Shown here: positions 11,790 to 22,516 of the stretch, one piece after another
Position numbering within the stretch: position 1 is the stretch's first letter
Layout: the number at the start of each line of letters is the position of its first letter
Source: Cordilura impudica
Taxonomy: Eukaryota; Arthropoda; Insecta; Diptera; Scathophagidae
DNA length: 64,000 nt
Direction: 5' to 3'
Assembly (NCBI GenBank): GCA_963682025.1
Contig: OY821521.1
Span: 48,651,807 to 48,715,806 of the forward strand
Notes under the pieces: generated by a model
Told to the model about the DNA's origin: nothing
The model's input: only the letters and a program-made list of their open reading frames with translations
The model's database searches: none
Program-made: the position numbers and the translations under genes

Positions 11790-12332
11790 TCCTTCGAATT
11801 GAAGGAGGGCTTTATCATCAACTTACCGATGAAAGGTGATCCCAAAGAATGCAGAAACTGGAGAGGAATTACACTTCTAAGCAAGATAAACAAGACAATC
11901 GCTAACAATATAAATAGAAGACTTTCCGACAGCCTTGACAAAGACTTTCATTGTGAACAGGAAGGTTTTAGATCTCAAGTCTTACTTAGACCATATAAAC
12001 AGCCTCCGCATTACAATTGCGCTGTCAATCGAATGAAGATCGCCCCCTTTACCTGGTCTTTATCGATTTCGAAAAGGCTTTCGACACACTTTCACACGAT
12101 GCCATTTGGAGAGCACTGACCTGTAAAGGCGTACCTAGAAAAATAATAGAGATTATCCAGGAGTTGTACAAAAACGCAAATTGTCGTATAATACCAAAAT
12201 TATATAAGCAACAAGGTTTCTGTTAAAGCGGGTGTTCGACAACGATGCATATTATCACCGTTACTTTTTAATGTTGTACTAGACATCGTTATGAGAAATG
12301 CAACGGCCAACAACAGAGGCATAACATGCTAG
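11790..12332 (+). pseudogene. RTE-type reverse transcriptase, 5' half, broken
   Basis: Open pieces contain ECRNWRGITLLSKINKTIAN near 11850-11905 (RT block 1), CEQEGFRS (block 2), and YLVFIDFEKAFDTLSHDAIW near 12050-12110 (block A with a catalytic Asp). Then follows VRQRCILSPLLFNVVLDIVM (block B), where the usual RQG is RQR. The sequence ends at a TAG at 12330 before the YADD block. At least two frameshifts occur. It is not functional. Confidence 0.8.
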
Positions 12333-13070
12333 TTTTGCATTCAATTTTCTTTTATATTTTTTCTGCGATTAAAAGCATTTATAAAAAAGAATATACCAAC
12401 GGCTCTTAACATACTGTTCCGAAATCAACGAATTTTTGCGTAAATGTTAACTATATTTAATTTTATTTATTTGCTAAATTTGAATGCAATCGGGTAACCT
12501 TTATAGGTTTTAACGTGTTTTTAAGAAAATGGACATATACGAGGTAAAAAAAACTTATGCCAATAACAAAGTTTCGTTATTTTCGTAGCTGTAATGAAAT
12601 TTTTAAATTTCAGGATATGAGGGAGGTAGGCATGTCCCTTCACCGATTTACTCAAAATGCTAATCATTTGTCCAAATAAAATATTGTACCAAGTTTCATT
12701 TATGTACGACATGTCCTCTTATTTTTGTATATTCGCTATATGGGAAGAAAGCACTGTGCAGTATACCTAGCAATTGTTTTGTACGGATGGCATGGAGTTT
12801 CATTGAACATTTTAATAATTAGTCCGCGCACTTTTTATTCATCCTCCATTAAAAAATAATTATGCGATGGTCATAAAGTTAAGGACATGGTCGTTGATAG
12901 CGATGGCAACTGTTATAAAAATGCAAAATGTTAAAATAATGACAAGTGTTGAAATTTACAAGCCTTATAAGTTGCATTGGTGCAGCAGTATAAAACAAGA
13001 ATGTATGGGTGAAGCGAAGTACCTTCATCAATATTGCTTAAAAAAATTAATTTTTCCCAACTTAATGAAA
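12333..13070. other. AT-rich stretch flanking the MITE
   Basis: No recognised gene. An 84-codon open frame at 12867-13121 runs into the MITE terminal sequence and has no motif. The minus-strand frame 12521-12712 likewise shows nothing. Confidence 0.45.
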
Positions 13071-13072
13071 TA

Positions 13073-13840
13073 TCTGTGGTTTTCTGGAATAACCGCGTAT
13101 GTCCATTTTTGTCAGTTTTGAGTTAACGATGCCAATTATATTAATTTTTAACGCTCTTCACATGTGTTCAATTTTTTTAAAAAAATATTGACCATTTCTG
13201 AGTTTTTTCTTTTAATAACGACGTAACTTAAATGTTTATTAAATTAATTTGCAGCACTAACGACGTATGTAAACCTACGTTTGATCGCTGACAAATTATT
13301 TTCTCAGAAAACGACACATAGCGATATACGTTGTTATTAATGAAAAAAAAATGAAAAATAATTTTCGACTATTTTTCATTTATAACCACTTATAAAAACT
13401 TGTGTGTCTATTTCTGTTATTTTTTGTCACTATTATTCTTGATACGTTGTTCTATTCTCATCCTAAGTGCCGTTAACTTTTTGTTGACGAACAAAAAAAA
13501 CCAATTAATCAAGCAACAACAACTTATGTCTATATGTGAAGTTGCACTGGTAGTTTTCTCTTTCAAATAAAACGACATTTGTCGACATAAGTTGTTTTAT
13601 CTGCACACAATTTACGTGTTATTTACATATTGTTTTTTTCGCCCTTCTCAAGAATCTATTACTCAGAAGATTTTTGAGTCAAAATTTTATATAAAGTATT
13701 TATTGCCCATATCTACAGGACTGTTGAATAAAAAACTTTAAAAACTTTATATTGAGCCCATAATTTCAATTATAACGATTTTTGGCTCCCCTGTATATTT
13801 TGATTTTATGACATACGCGGTTATTCTAGAAAACCACAGA
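13073..13840. mobile_element. MITE with 30-bp terminal inverted repeats, copy 1 (family H)
   Basis: Terminal inverted repeats are visible directly: TCTGTGGTTTTCTGGAATAA at 13073, and its complement ending TTATTCTAGAAAACCACAGA at 13840. About 30 bp pair, with one mismatch in the outer 20. Both ends are flanked by TA (13071-13072 and 13841-13842), the target duplication typical of the Tc1/mariner superfamily. The interior is non-coding, with palindromic pieces such as GACATTTGTCGACATAAGTT. A second copy is at 38984-39739. Confidence 0.85.
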
Positions 13841-13842
13841 TA

Positions 13843-14501
13843 TAATAGATTGCCAATTTTGGTTTGTCTACGACAAATCCTTCTGTGCGACATTCTCCAT
13901 TCATATACTTCAACCATTAGAGCCTTTCCTGGATCAGAAAGCATAAAAAAGCTTAAACTGGCTCTACATTGTTGACTGAGGGGCACGCTTATTCCATCAG
14001 TGGTAACAAAATGGACCGCAGAGTCTATGTGTCCGAATTTGTTTTCCATTTGCAGCCACTCTTACACATCCATATATTTTTTAAACTTTGCATTCGTTGT
14101 TTTAAAATCGCACGTATTTCAAATACGATTTTTTCTGCGAAATTTCTGATACTCCCTACCATAGTGCATGGTGTATTTGTATAAAGACTTTATGAATTGA
14201 GTGAATGAACTTCTCTTCGAATGCCTGCTACGAGTATTAGTTCAGTATGTAAAATTATGGTATGGTTGGTTGGACGAACATACAAATGTGTTGGTGTTGT
14301 CGGCAGCATACACATGTAGACAACATAATTTATGTCAACAATGTGTGTCACAGGTTTTTTCGTTGTCGTCCTCGTTGCTGTTGTCGCTGTTATTGCTGTA
14401 TTTGTGTACTCGTACTTTACTGCACAGAGTTTGTTATTTGTTAATTCGGGTTGGTTGTCTTATTTGTATACTCATGCTGCTCTTGTGCTCATTGTACGAT
14501 T

Positions 14502-14534
<33 letters not shown>

Positions 14535-14794
14535 GTAAGTACTTATGATATTTATTTTTTTTTCTGTTAATTTTCAAATATACTAACACAAAGACTTTAA
14601 TTGTACTAAATCTAAGTACTATAGTTTAAAGTTACAATATTCGCACTAAGAACATACATCACCCCCCTGTTGTTGTGCATTAAGGGTGAAGCGGAAATAT
14701 TCGGGGTTTTAATATAAATGGTTTTCATTCGATTTTATTTAATAATAAATATTTATGTGTATACTTTTACATTAGTTATAATTATTTTGGGTTG
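13843..14794. other. Non-coding stretch with simple repeats
   Basis: A minus-strand open frame (13747-14049) starts outside the MITE and reads into it. Its first 70 residues contain ALMVEVYEWRMSHRRICRRQ, which I do not recognise. It has no start context or splice evidence. Plus-strand frames at 14201-14548 are generated by a TG/TC-rich stretch and the TA microsatellite. No gene is supported. Confidence 0.4.
14502..14536. repeat. TA dinucleotide microsatellite
   Basis: Uninterrupted TATATA run of about 25 bp followed by imperfect TATATG units. Confidence 0.9.
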
Positions 14795-14882
14795 TCAAGT
14801 TGGAAAAAAAGTTTGGGGGAAGGTTAAACGTTAAACTCTTGTCAAGGTGAAAAAAAAGTTTGGGGGAAGGTTAAAACTCTAA
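14795..14882 (+). repeat. Short tandem duplication
   Basis: The string AAAAAAAGTTTGGGGGAAGG plus GTTAAA occurs twice in tandem, separated by TTGTCAAG(G/T)TG-type sequence, giving two units of about 45-50 bp. Confidence 0.75.
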
Positions 14883-15608
14883 ACAGATGTTTCAAAAAAT
14901 TAACTAACGGTAATTAATTTGAAGAGAAAAATTATGATAGAATGGCTATAAAGGCATGTGGTTTTTCCAATCCATTAAAACTCACAACCCTAACCATTGT
15001 ACACCAATTTTATTTAAAAAAGTAGAATATTGTCGATTGAATTAGTGTAGTAATTAGTTTAGATTTTTAAAATATCATTAAGAGATTTGAGTTCATACAC
15101 TGCACAATTTAATGATTAATAATAAAATTTAAAAAAGGAATTTCTAAAAATTTAATATTTAATAACAAAATACAGTTTTGTTTAAATCAAAATATAAACT
15201 ATTAAATATTTCGTGTCGGGGGGGGTGGTTTTTCCGAATGATGTGGAACCCAAGCTATAGCGATCAAAGAAATATTCCAAAAAAAACAACACACAAGAGG
15301 ATTAAGGTTTTGTATAAAAATTAGCCGACGTAAATTTAATTTTACTATCCTTTTCATTTTTTTTTCGGCTTTACAATTATTTTTTCCCAAGTTACTCGGC
15401 GATTAATCCGAGGGTGTTGACGACAGTTTTTCGAATAAAAAATTTGCGGTTTAAAAAATATTACATTTCACAGAAATTCAAATAAATGTCAATCAAAAGA
15501 AAGGCTTGAAAACTAAAGCGCCCTCTGGATTTCAAATTCTATTCCAATTTGACAAGTAGCTTCTAACAGTGGGACCTCTTTAATGCTCACGTAAACAACT
15601 ATAGTTTT
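14883..15608. other. AT-rich non-coding stretch
   Basis: No gene recognised. A G-run (GGGGGGGTGG) lies near 15217-15226, and poly-T lies near 15358-15364. It ends at the TATACCC start of family A copy 4. Confidence 0.5.
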
Positions 15609-16359
15609 TATACCCTATACCACTATGTGGTTTGGGTATAATGACTTTGTGCTGCTGTTTGTAACAACCAAAAATATTTGACCTACACCCTACATCTTTA
15701 TCTGATTCGATTTAACGATGTTCGTCCGTCCGTCCGTCTGTGTGTCCATGTAAAGCTTGTAATCAAACTGCAGGTCGCAAATGTGAACATATTTTGATGA
15801 AATTTGGTATTTAATCTTTTATTGGCCATGGGATGAACGCTATTCAAATTGGTGAGAATCGGTCCATGTTCAGACCTAGCCCCCATACAAATGACCCCTA
15901 TGAAATCGACATAAATTGCCATAAGATCCAAATTGTCATATAGATCTTACTCGAATTGGGTTTGTATGAGTAGTCCAAAAATGATCCCTATTGAACAACT
16001 CTTAGTCATAGGCCCCATAAAGAGCTGCTTCCCGATCTTCACTTATATCTTTCAAAAAACAAAAATATTGCACTGATTCTTCTCAAATTTTGTTTGTATA
16101 TATTTTTGCAAAATACAAGAGACTTTACCAAACATGGTCAGGATCGGTCCATTTTTGGACCTAGTCCGCATAAAGATATAGCATCCGATATGAACTTTTT
16201 CATATCTGCAGCCAAAAAAATTAATAAAAATCCCACTCAAATTTGGTTTATGCTTATTTTCTATATCCAGTTAGTTGGGCCTGAGAGGTAGGGTCTCTAA
16301 ACGCATGGTATAGGGTATCGTATAGTCGGTCTAGGCCGACTATAATTTTCTTACTTGTT
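15609..16359 (+). mobile_element. Family A non-autonomous element, copy 4
   Basis: Intact-looking copy. It runs from TATACCCTATACCACTATGT at 15609, through TCCGTCCGTCCGTCTGTGTG near 15722-15745, to the hairpin AGTCGGTCTAGGCCGACTA and CTTACTTGTT at about 16350-16359. It is the best reference copy in the window for both ends. Short ORFs on both strands (15698-15931, 16052-16291) recur in other copies only as frame-broken shadows. Confidence 0.85.
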
Positions 16360-16619
16360 TCTTAATGCTTAAGAGTATAAACACAAGCAGTACGGTGCAA
16401 AGTTTTTCATGAAGATATAACAAAAAATTGCACAAAGCGGAGCACAACTGAACTCTATTATTTACAAGGAACCTTAGATGACATACGGACTATCGACTTG
16501 TACAAAGAAGATGAAGATAATGTCTTATTGTAAAAGTAGTTTGATATATTCTCCATATTTGTAAAAAAAACGTTTGGCAGCTATTTTAAATTATAACTAT
16601 ATTATTGGTTGGCTGATTT

Positions 16620-16777
16620 TTATGATTTTGGGCATTAGATATGTTAAAGCGATTAATATCACCAAAACCCATAAAGCAAATAACATTGATTTCTGAAAAA
16701 ACATGTTTTGGAGCGAAGAAACGAAGATCAAGAGGATTGGATCAGATGGTAGAACCTTTGTTCGTCTACTTATTATT
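16620..16777 (+). pseudogene. Tc1-like transposase fragment, central part
   Basis: The plus-strand reading contains MFWSEETKIKRIGSDGRTFV near 16700-16765, matching the first catalytic Asp block of Tc1 transposases, normally (F/W)SDETK with the catalytic D here replaced by E. It is cut at 16777 by Helitron-like copy 3. The matching C-terminal block resumes at 17143. The intervening 60 or so residues of the transposase are missing. Confidence 0.7.
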
Positions 16778-17141
16778 ACTAGCAGATTCCAGCACTCGAA
16801 AGTCGAGTGCAATTTCTAGGCAGCTTTATTTTTCAACTTAGCCAATTCACAAATCAACACTTTTATGGTTTATTATTGTTGTGAATGATGATAACAAACA
16901 CACTAACAAACACGTAAACGAATTTAATAAACACACAGCATTGTATAATTTTATGTATGTGCTAGTAGCAACTTTAGATGTAGTTTACTCAAAATAAACG
17001 AAAAAATTTAAAAATCTGTAAATCTGCAAAACGGCTACAAAGAAATACCTTTCAAATAACATACGTTTGGTCAAAATCGGGAGAAAACTGTGGAACAAAA
17101 CATCGGTCACAAGAAATCGCCTAGCCTATTAATATTATAGA
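16778..17141 (-). mobile_element. Non-autonomous Helitron-like element (family B), copy 3
   Basis: Minus-strand orientation: TCTATAATATTAATAGGCTA at 17141, ending with hairpin GCACTCGACTTTCGAGTGC and CTGCTAGT at 16778. An A precedes the TC end. It sits inside a Tc1 transposase relic. Confidence 0.8.
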
Positions 17142-17142
17142 T

Positions 17143-17310
17143 ATGCCAGATAATGACCCCAAACACTTTTCCAAACTAATAATAAATTGGTTTTGTGATG
17201 CAAAGATCGGTGTTTTGGTTTGGCCAGTCCAAAGCCCTAAATTAAATCAAATAGAAATCCTTCAGAATTAAGTCATTGTTGAAATCAAAAAGGAAATTAT
17301 TTTAAGCTTT
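17143..17310 (+). pseudogene. Tc1-like transposase C-terminal fragment, copy 1
   Basis: Translation reads MPDNDPKHFSKLIINWFCDA then KIGVLVWPVQSPKLNQIEIL. This matches the Tc1 block (Q)DNDPKHTS...WPxQSPDLNPIE(N)LW with catalytic D and E blocks. PKLNQIEIL in place of PDLNPIENL and a following stop show decay. Confidence 0.8.
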
Positions 17311-17473
17311 TAACAGATAGTTTAAGCCACAACTCAAATTCATAAAAATTATAAATTTGAGAACAAGAGGAACAATTTTCACTTGTAACGACCAAAGGCC
17401 AAACTTTATAAAATTGTAGATATAAAAGAACTATTGCGAAATTTTTGGCTTATTTTAATGAATGTAAATAAAA

Positions 17474-17843
17474 ACTAGCAGATTACAGCGCTCGAAATTC
17501 GAGTGCAATTTCTAGGCAGTTTTACTTTTCAACTTAGCCAATTCACAAACCAACTCTCTTATGGTTTATTATTATTGTGAATGAAGATAACAAACTCAAT
17601 AATAAGCACACTAACATATTTAATAAAACACATATATAACATATGTATAATTTTATGTATGTGTTAGTAGCGACTTTAAATGCAATTTACTCAAAATAAA
17701 CGAAAAAAATTAAAAATCTGTAAATCTGCAAAACGGCTACAAAGAAATACCTTTCAAATAACATACGTTTGGTCAAAATCGGGAGAAAACTGTGGAACAA
17801 AACATCGGTCACAAGAAATCGCCTAGCCTATTAATATTATAGA
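17474..17843 (-). mobile_element. Non-autonomous Helitron-like element (family B), copy 4
   Basis: A copy made by tandem duplication, not by independent insertion. Minus-strand ends are TCTATAATATTAATAGGC and CTGCTAGT. Host bases are A before and T after, the canonical Helitron context. Confidence 0.8.
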
Positions 17844-17844
17844 T

Positions 17845-18010
17845 ATGCCAGATAATGACCCCAAACACTTTTCCAAACTAATAATAAATTGGTTTTGTGA
17901 TGCAAAGATCGGTGTTTTGGTTTGACCAGTCCAAAGCCCTAGCTTAAATCAAAAAGAAGTCCTTCGGAATTTAGTCATTGTTGAAATCAAAGAGGAAATT
18001 AGTTTAAGCT
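17845..18010 (+). pseudogene. Tc1-like transposase C-terminal fragment, copy 2
   Basis: Duplicate of the fragment at 17143. It reads MPDNDPKHFSKLIINWFCDA and then VLV*PVQSPSLNQKE-type sequence, with a TGG to TGA change in WP. More decayed than copy 1. Confidence 0.75.
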
Positions 18011-18249
18011 TTAAACATGTAGCTGAAGCTACAACTCAAATTCATAAATATAATAAATTTGAGATCAAGTGTAACGACCAAAGGCCAAAGGCCAAACTTT
18101 ATAAAATTTTTGGCTTAATTTTTTGGCGAAATTTTTGGCTTATAAATAAATGTTAATAAAAATATTTGGGAAATTCGAAAGTGTGTATTTCCACGAAATA
18201 ATCTTGAACATTACTCTCAAAAAATTATAATTTTTTATCCACAGATGTC

Positions 18250-18960
18250 ATGAAATACATACTATTCCATTCAACTCAGAAAATATTCTCAAGCAATGGA
18301 CCGAACTTTATATCTGAAAAAGATGGAAAAAAGGACAGGCAAAGTATACTTGAGGAGAATGCTCTTTTGATTAAAGAACATGACTATACGTTTTTAGGAT
18401 ACGCTTCATCTTCTTCAGGCATTGCAAAGTGTATAGAACAGGAAATATTAAAATTTTCTTGAATGCGGATGTATCAGTGGATTTTTTGATTGTAATTGGT
18501 TGTAGTAGCTTGACAATTTTGGGGAAAATTGGTAAGGCACTTGATAACTGATAACTGATAAAAAAAAGACCTATAGATGAAGTTTCAACCAATTTCCAGG
18601 AACTGGCCAGAGCTTTGTGGTGAACATATAACTGCAGATCAAAGAACTGCTATAGCTGCAAACAATTTGGTAAAAAATCTCCAGGTAAAATGTCTTATGC
18701 TCTGCGGTTTACACGAGCTAACGGAATTCTTCATCTATATGTTTCAGTTGATAACCCTTATGCAAATCTTCCCACTCTTACAACATATATTGTCAAGCTT
18801 TGTGCTCCAGTTGGTTTTATATAAAAACTCTTCCCAGACAACATTTTAACCTAATCAAACTAAGCAGTTACTTACCGACAACTTTGAAAGCCATTGTCGA
18901 TCTAGTAATTTTGCACATCTTGAAAACTTATTACCAGCAAGACATTCAAGAATAAGCTGT
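18250..18960 (+). pseudogene. Relic of an uncharacterised insect ORF family
   Basis: Several frame-shifted plus-strand pieces recall, from memory, a family of long uncharacterised proteins seen in aphid, Hydra and fly genomes. Piece one (18250-18462) has KEHDYTFLGYASSSSGIAKC. The next frame (about 18455-18520) has FLNADVSVDFLIVIGCSS, resembling a DFLxAIGCDGT block. A further frame (about 18680-18820) has LRFTRANGILHLYVSVDNP followed by YIVKLCAP. The last (about 18873-18930) has LPTTLKAIVDLVI. The order matches the family as I recall it. Function is unknown, and the family may itself be transposon-borne. Frameshifts and stops make this copy dead. Confidence 0.4.
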
Positions 18961-19284
18961 CCATCGACTTTCGAAAAGTAGCTCAGCAACATGAAATAAT
19001 TTACAGTTTTTTCAGATACCAAAGATAAACTTTTGAATTGGGAATGCAGAAAATATTCGACTGTTTATAAAAGAAGAATAAAATAGAGGAATTGAGTTAT
19101 TACACCATCTCTGTCATATCCAAGCGGCAGAAAGAGCAGCAAAGTTGTGAGTAAAGCATCATTAACTTTGTGCAAAAAAATAAGAAGAAAAAGATTCATC
19201 AAAGCGCAGTCAAAATCAAGAAAAATCATTGGCGAAATTTGATAGGAAAAAGGATTTTATCACATTCATTCATTATATTCATTA
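18961..19284. other. Non-coding stretch, possibly the tail of the preceding relic
   Basis: A-rich sequence with a weakly coding-like piece (PSLSYPSGRKSSKVV near 19105) that may be the continuation of the uncharacterised ORF relic. Not assignable. Confidence 0.3.
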
Positions 19285-19650
19285 TCAATAATATTAATAG
19301 GCGAGGCGATTTCTTGTGACCGATGTTTTGTTCTACCGTTTTATCCCAATTCTGACCAAACGTATAGCATTTGAAAGGTATTTCTTTTTAGCCATTTCGC
19401 AGATTTACAGATTTTTAAATTTTTCCTTTATTTTAAGTAAATTGCATTTAAAGTTGCTACTAACACATACATAAAATTATACAAATGCTATGTGTGTTTT
19501 ATTAAATTTGTTATGTGTTTGTTAATGAGTTTGTTATCTTCATTCACAATAACAATAAACCATAAAAGTTTTGGTTTGGGAATTGGCTAAGTTGAAAAAT
19601 AAAGCTGCCTTGAAATTGCACTCGAATTTCGGTCGCTGGAATCTGCTAGT
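19285..19650 (+). mobile_element. Non-autonomous Helitron-like element (family B), copy 5
   Basis: Plus orientation. It starts TCAATAATATTAATAGGC and ends with the hairpin GCACTCGAATTTCGGTCGC then TGGAATCTGCTAGT. Host bases are A before TC and T after CTAGT, matching the A/T insertion preference of Helitrons. No ORF. Confidence 0.85.
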
Positions 19651-20159
19651 TATTATTATTACGATTATTCTTTCTTGCACTTTTGTAAAAAAAATATGTT
19701 GTCGTTCTGTTTATCTCCAAATAAATATAATTACAATTGATTTATGACTTGAACTTAATTAAGTAAATTTTTAAATAAATTTTTAAGTAAATGTTTGAAA
19801 TATTCAACATGAAACCGGAGGCAGAACATTAACTCCGATTGCTACCAAACTTCGTTATTAGGTTGCGAATTGTCATATTTTTTTTTTCTTCATATACATA
19901 TATGTATATGTGACCAACCCTATATTCGGTCACCTAGTTTATGGTATTATGGTGACCTTCATTGTTATAAAATTTTATCATGTTAAGTTCACATTTATAT
20001 TTGTCTTAAGTTGAAGAAATAAAAAAGTAAAAAAATAAAATCATATCACACATATGAGACACAGTAAAAAAAAAACACTGTTTTGTTTACAAGTAAGTGC
20101 TCGTATATGAAAAGGACCCCATTTTTGAATCGTTTTGCAGACGTTTTACATATCGACAT
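19651..20159. other. AT-rich non-coding stretch
   Basis: No gene. A short palindromic ATACATATATGTATAT lies near 19897-19912, and a small repeated TTCGGTCACC...GGTGACC inverted pair lies near 19926-19955. Confidence 0.45.
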
Positions 20160-20625
20160 ATATTCATTAGGGTGACAGCGGTTTGTATAAAAAAATTTTT
20201 TTGGTTAAATTTTGCAGGTCGGATTATTGTGACACTGGATCTAAAACTTTAGTGCTCAAAATTTGAGCCAAACCGGACAATGCTTTCTGCACGCGCATGC
20301 AGTTAAAAGTTAAAATATGCATTTATATGTTAAAATTATCAAAAAAAAAAAAAAATTTTAACAAAAATTTTGATACTAATAATTCCGTTTCAATTAAATT
20401 AATGAATAAACCATAATCTAGAGTAAATTATCATTCTAATAAAAAAGCAAAATCTATTATCGGTAAAAAAAACAGCAAAGTTATATCAAATTCCCCAGGC
20501 AATAAATGCGTCGCATACCATTTGCTTAAGAAAATTGAGCTCACATTTCTCCTGATCCCATACTAATCTTATGTGAAGTATTTTGCATCTCGTCTATTGT
20601 TATGCCGTTCTAAATTAATGTCAAA
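20160..20625 (+). repeat. Left outer arm of large inverted repeat (J)
   Basis: Begins ATTAGGGTGACAGC and includes TGAGCCAAACCGGACAATGC, AACCATAATCTAGAGTAAATT-like sequence and GGCAATAAATGCGTCGCA. The reverse complement of the same sequence is at 28318-28740 with moderate divergence. Each copy alone looks like an interspersed repeat. Together with the K arms they form a nested inverted structure. Confidence 0.75.
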
Positions 20626-20879
20626 ATGGTACATATTTTTTAGCACTATTTCAAAATCTCAAATTTTATTTTTTCGAACATTTTGTTCAAGAAATTTAAA
20701 AGTCTTATTTACAAAATATATCCTGTTCTTAATTTGGCGAGGGCAGCGACTTTATTTCAGCGGATTTGAATAAAAATGTATTTTTTCATACTTTTTCAAC
20801 TATATATTTCAAATATCTTTTGTCAAAGTATTATACTACTTGATATAAGTTCTCAATCTTGTAAATTAAGATTAAATTG

Positions 20880-21145
20880 AAACACTATAAACTGTCCCTC
20901 TTTAAGTTCAAAGGTCAAACTTAAGAAGCTTTAAAACAAAATATCGAAATAATATATATTTGTGGAATGATTTCGATAAAACTTGTTGATAACATTTTAA
21001 TATTTATAAAAAAAAAAAAAATATATTCTGGATTATCTTCTAAAATTAACCCGTGGGGTACTCTTGATGTCAAATTGATTCTTTACGATAATCTATAAAT
21101 ATTTTAAAAATAAACCAAATTTAATGTATTCATAAAATTCCTCAA
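20880..21145 (+). repeat. Left inner arm of large inverted repeat (K)
   Basis: Contains GTGGAATGATTTCGATAAAA, AACCCGTGGGGTACTCTTGA and TTTAATGTATTCATAAAATT. All recur in reverse complement at 25945-26175, with the outermost part (CTATAAACTGTCCCTCTTTA) recurring inverted at 27957-27995. Confidence 0.75.
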
Positions 21146-21201
21146 ATTCATTCGTTATTTCATGAAAATATGAATAATAATTAATAGTTTTTATATTTAT
21201 A

Positions 21202-21536
21202 ATGGGCACCCGCGAAGCACTATTTTCTATACAGATATTGGTTCAGAAATGCAGAAATGTACAAAAGGATGTTTTCTTGTGCTTTATTGATTACGAAAAA
21301 GCTTTCGACACAGTGCGTCATGATACAATGATGGAAATTCTTATGTCCATAGGTATAGACGACAAGGAAATTAGATGCATTAGGAGCCTGTATTGGCATC
21401 AAACAGCGCAAGTAGATATCAACGTTGAGCTGACGGAAAATATAATAATTTCCAGAGGAGTCAGACAAGGCTGTATATTGTCTCCATTAATATTCAATAT
21501 CTACACCGAAAAATTTTTTCATGACTCCATCAGCAA
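21202..21536 (+). pseudogene. RTE-type reverse transcriptase, N-terminal half
   Basis: Open reading contains GTREALFSIQILVQKCRNVQ, FLCFIDYEKAFDTVRHDTMM (block A with catalytic Asp) and SRGVRQGCILSPLIFNIY (block B). It is intact up to the insertion point, then continues by chance into the inserted LINE to a stop at 21580. The missing half with the YADD motif is at 24854 onwards. Confidence 0.85.
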
Positions 21537-21578
21537 AAACAACCCTGGCACTATAAGGGTGCAATCTAGACCTCTGCG

Positions 21579-22516
21579 CTAGCGGTAGCGGCAAGGTAAT
21601 ATGGGACAGTAGAAATACGTCGCCCAGAGCATGCATACTAATTAGTAAAGATATTAACTACACTTGTCTTACAGAATTCATGACGCGGGACTTGGTCCCC
21701 ATCCAAGCCCTCATCAACATCGAGGGCAGAAAAAGGGTCATAGTGGTGGCATCAGCTTACTTTCCGGGAGATGAAACTTCAACACTACCGGCAGAGGTAC
21801 GGCGGCTAGTGGACTTCTGCAGAAGGCAAAACTTGCAGCTCTTACTGGGGTGTGATGCCAACGCACATAACACAATATGGGGCAGCACCAACACAAACCA
21901 TCGAGGTGAGCACCTATTAGAATTTTTAATAACATCCAACCTAGAAGTACTAAATGAGGGAAATAAACCTACATTCGTTACAAGGGTAGGAGAGGAGGTC
22001 TTAGACATTACGGTAGCCAGTCCAAGCTTAGCTAGGATTACGGGAAATTGGAAGGTATCAGGTGAGGAATCATTCTCAGACCATAAAATAATTGAATTTT
22101 CGCTAGAGGGCCTAAGTATTCAGGCAACTTCATATAGAAATCCAAGAAAAGCAAATTGGGTGAGGTACAATGAAATCCTAGGCTACAATCTACAAGGCAT
22201 AACACTGAGCAAACGCATACGGAATCAGTATGAGCTCGATCACAGTGTGACCCAATTGAAAGGGGCCCTGTTGGATGCCTATCTTTGTGGCTGCCCCGAG
22301 AAACCGAGGGGCAAGGAGAAGGACGCAGTTTGCTGGAACGAAAATCTCTCCACACTCAGAACCGAAGTTCGTAGGCTCGGTAATAAGGCAAAGCGTAACG
22401 GGCAGTGGGAGCTTTATAGGGCCAAACTTACTGTATATAACAAAGAAATAAGGAAAGCTAAAAGAATTAGCTTTAGAAAATTTTGTGAAAATATGGAATC
22501 TCTTCCGGAAGCGGCA
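21579..22516 (+). pseudogene. LINE endonuclease domain (EEP type), truncated
   Basis: Open from upstream of the first ATG (21680). It reads SPRACILISKDINYTCLTEF, then VIVVASAYFPGDE, LQLLLGCDANAHNTIWGSTN (GCDxNAHxxxWG block), TFVTRVGEEVLDITVAS and EESFSDHKIIEFSL (catalytic SDH). The basic C-terminal linker ends in ENMESLPEAARLQ. After this a deletion removes roughly 100 residues and the frame changes. Confidence 0.85.

Larger units (their letters stand above)
9860..12332 (+). mobile_element. Decayed RTE-type non-LTR retrotransposon
   Basis: A clear composition island, less AT-rich than its flanks. It encodes in order an apurinic-like endonuclease (10291-10990), a linker (10991-11790) and the first half of a reverse transcriptase (11790-12332), all on the plus strand but broken by many frameshifts and stops. 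Similarity is to the arthropod LINE group whose endonuclease is often annotated as craniofacial development protein 2-like, which I associate with RTE-type elements. The element stops abruptly just after the RQ.CILSPL motif, so the catalytic YADD half is missing. 9860-10290 appears to be its 5' leader. Confidence 0.75.
16778..17473. repeat. Tandem duplication unit 1 (Helitron-like + Tc1 3' part)
   Basis: Unit starts ACTAGCAGATTCCAGC and ends TGTAAATAAAA. It contains Helitron-like copy 3 followed by the end of a Tc1 transposase. It is followed directly by a second unit with the same content. Both units start exactly at the Helitron 3' terminus. Confidence 0.8.
17474..18167. repeat. Tandem duplication unit 2 (Helitron-like + Tc1 3' part)
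   Basis: Second copy of the unit at 16778-17473, offset by about 700 bp, with scattered substitutions and a small internal repeat of CAAAGGC near 18080. Because both halves are duplicated together, the Helitron-like insertion is older than the duplication. Confidence 0.8.

Noticed and set aside
13747..14049. 100-codon minus-strand ORF with VEVYEWRMSHRRICRRQ
   Set aside because: It ends inside the MITE terminal repeat and is not recognised. It could be a protein relic but nothing supports it beyond the open frame.
14201..14548. 115-codon ORF and two overlapping ORFs
   Set aside because: Driven by TG/TC-rich sequence and a TA microsatellite. No motif, and three overlapping frames are open together.
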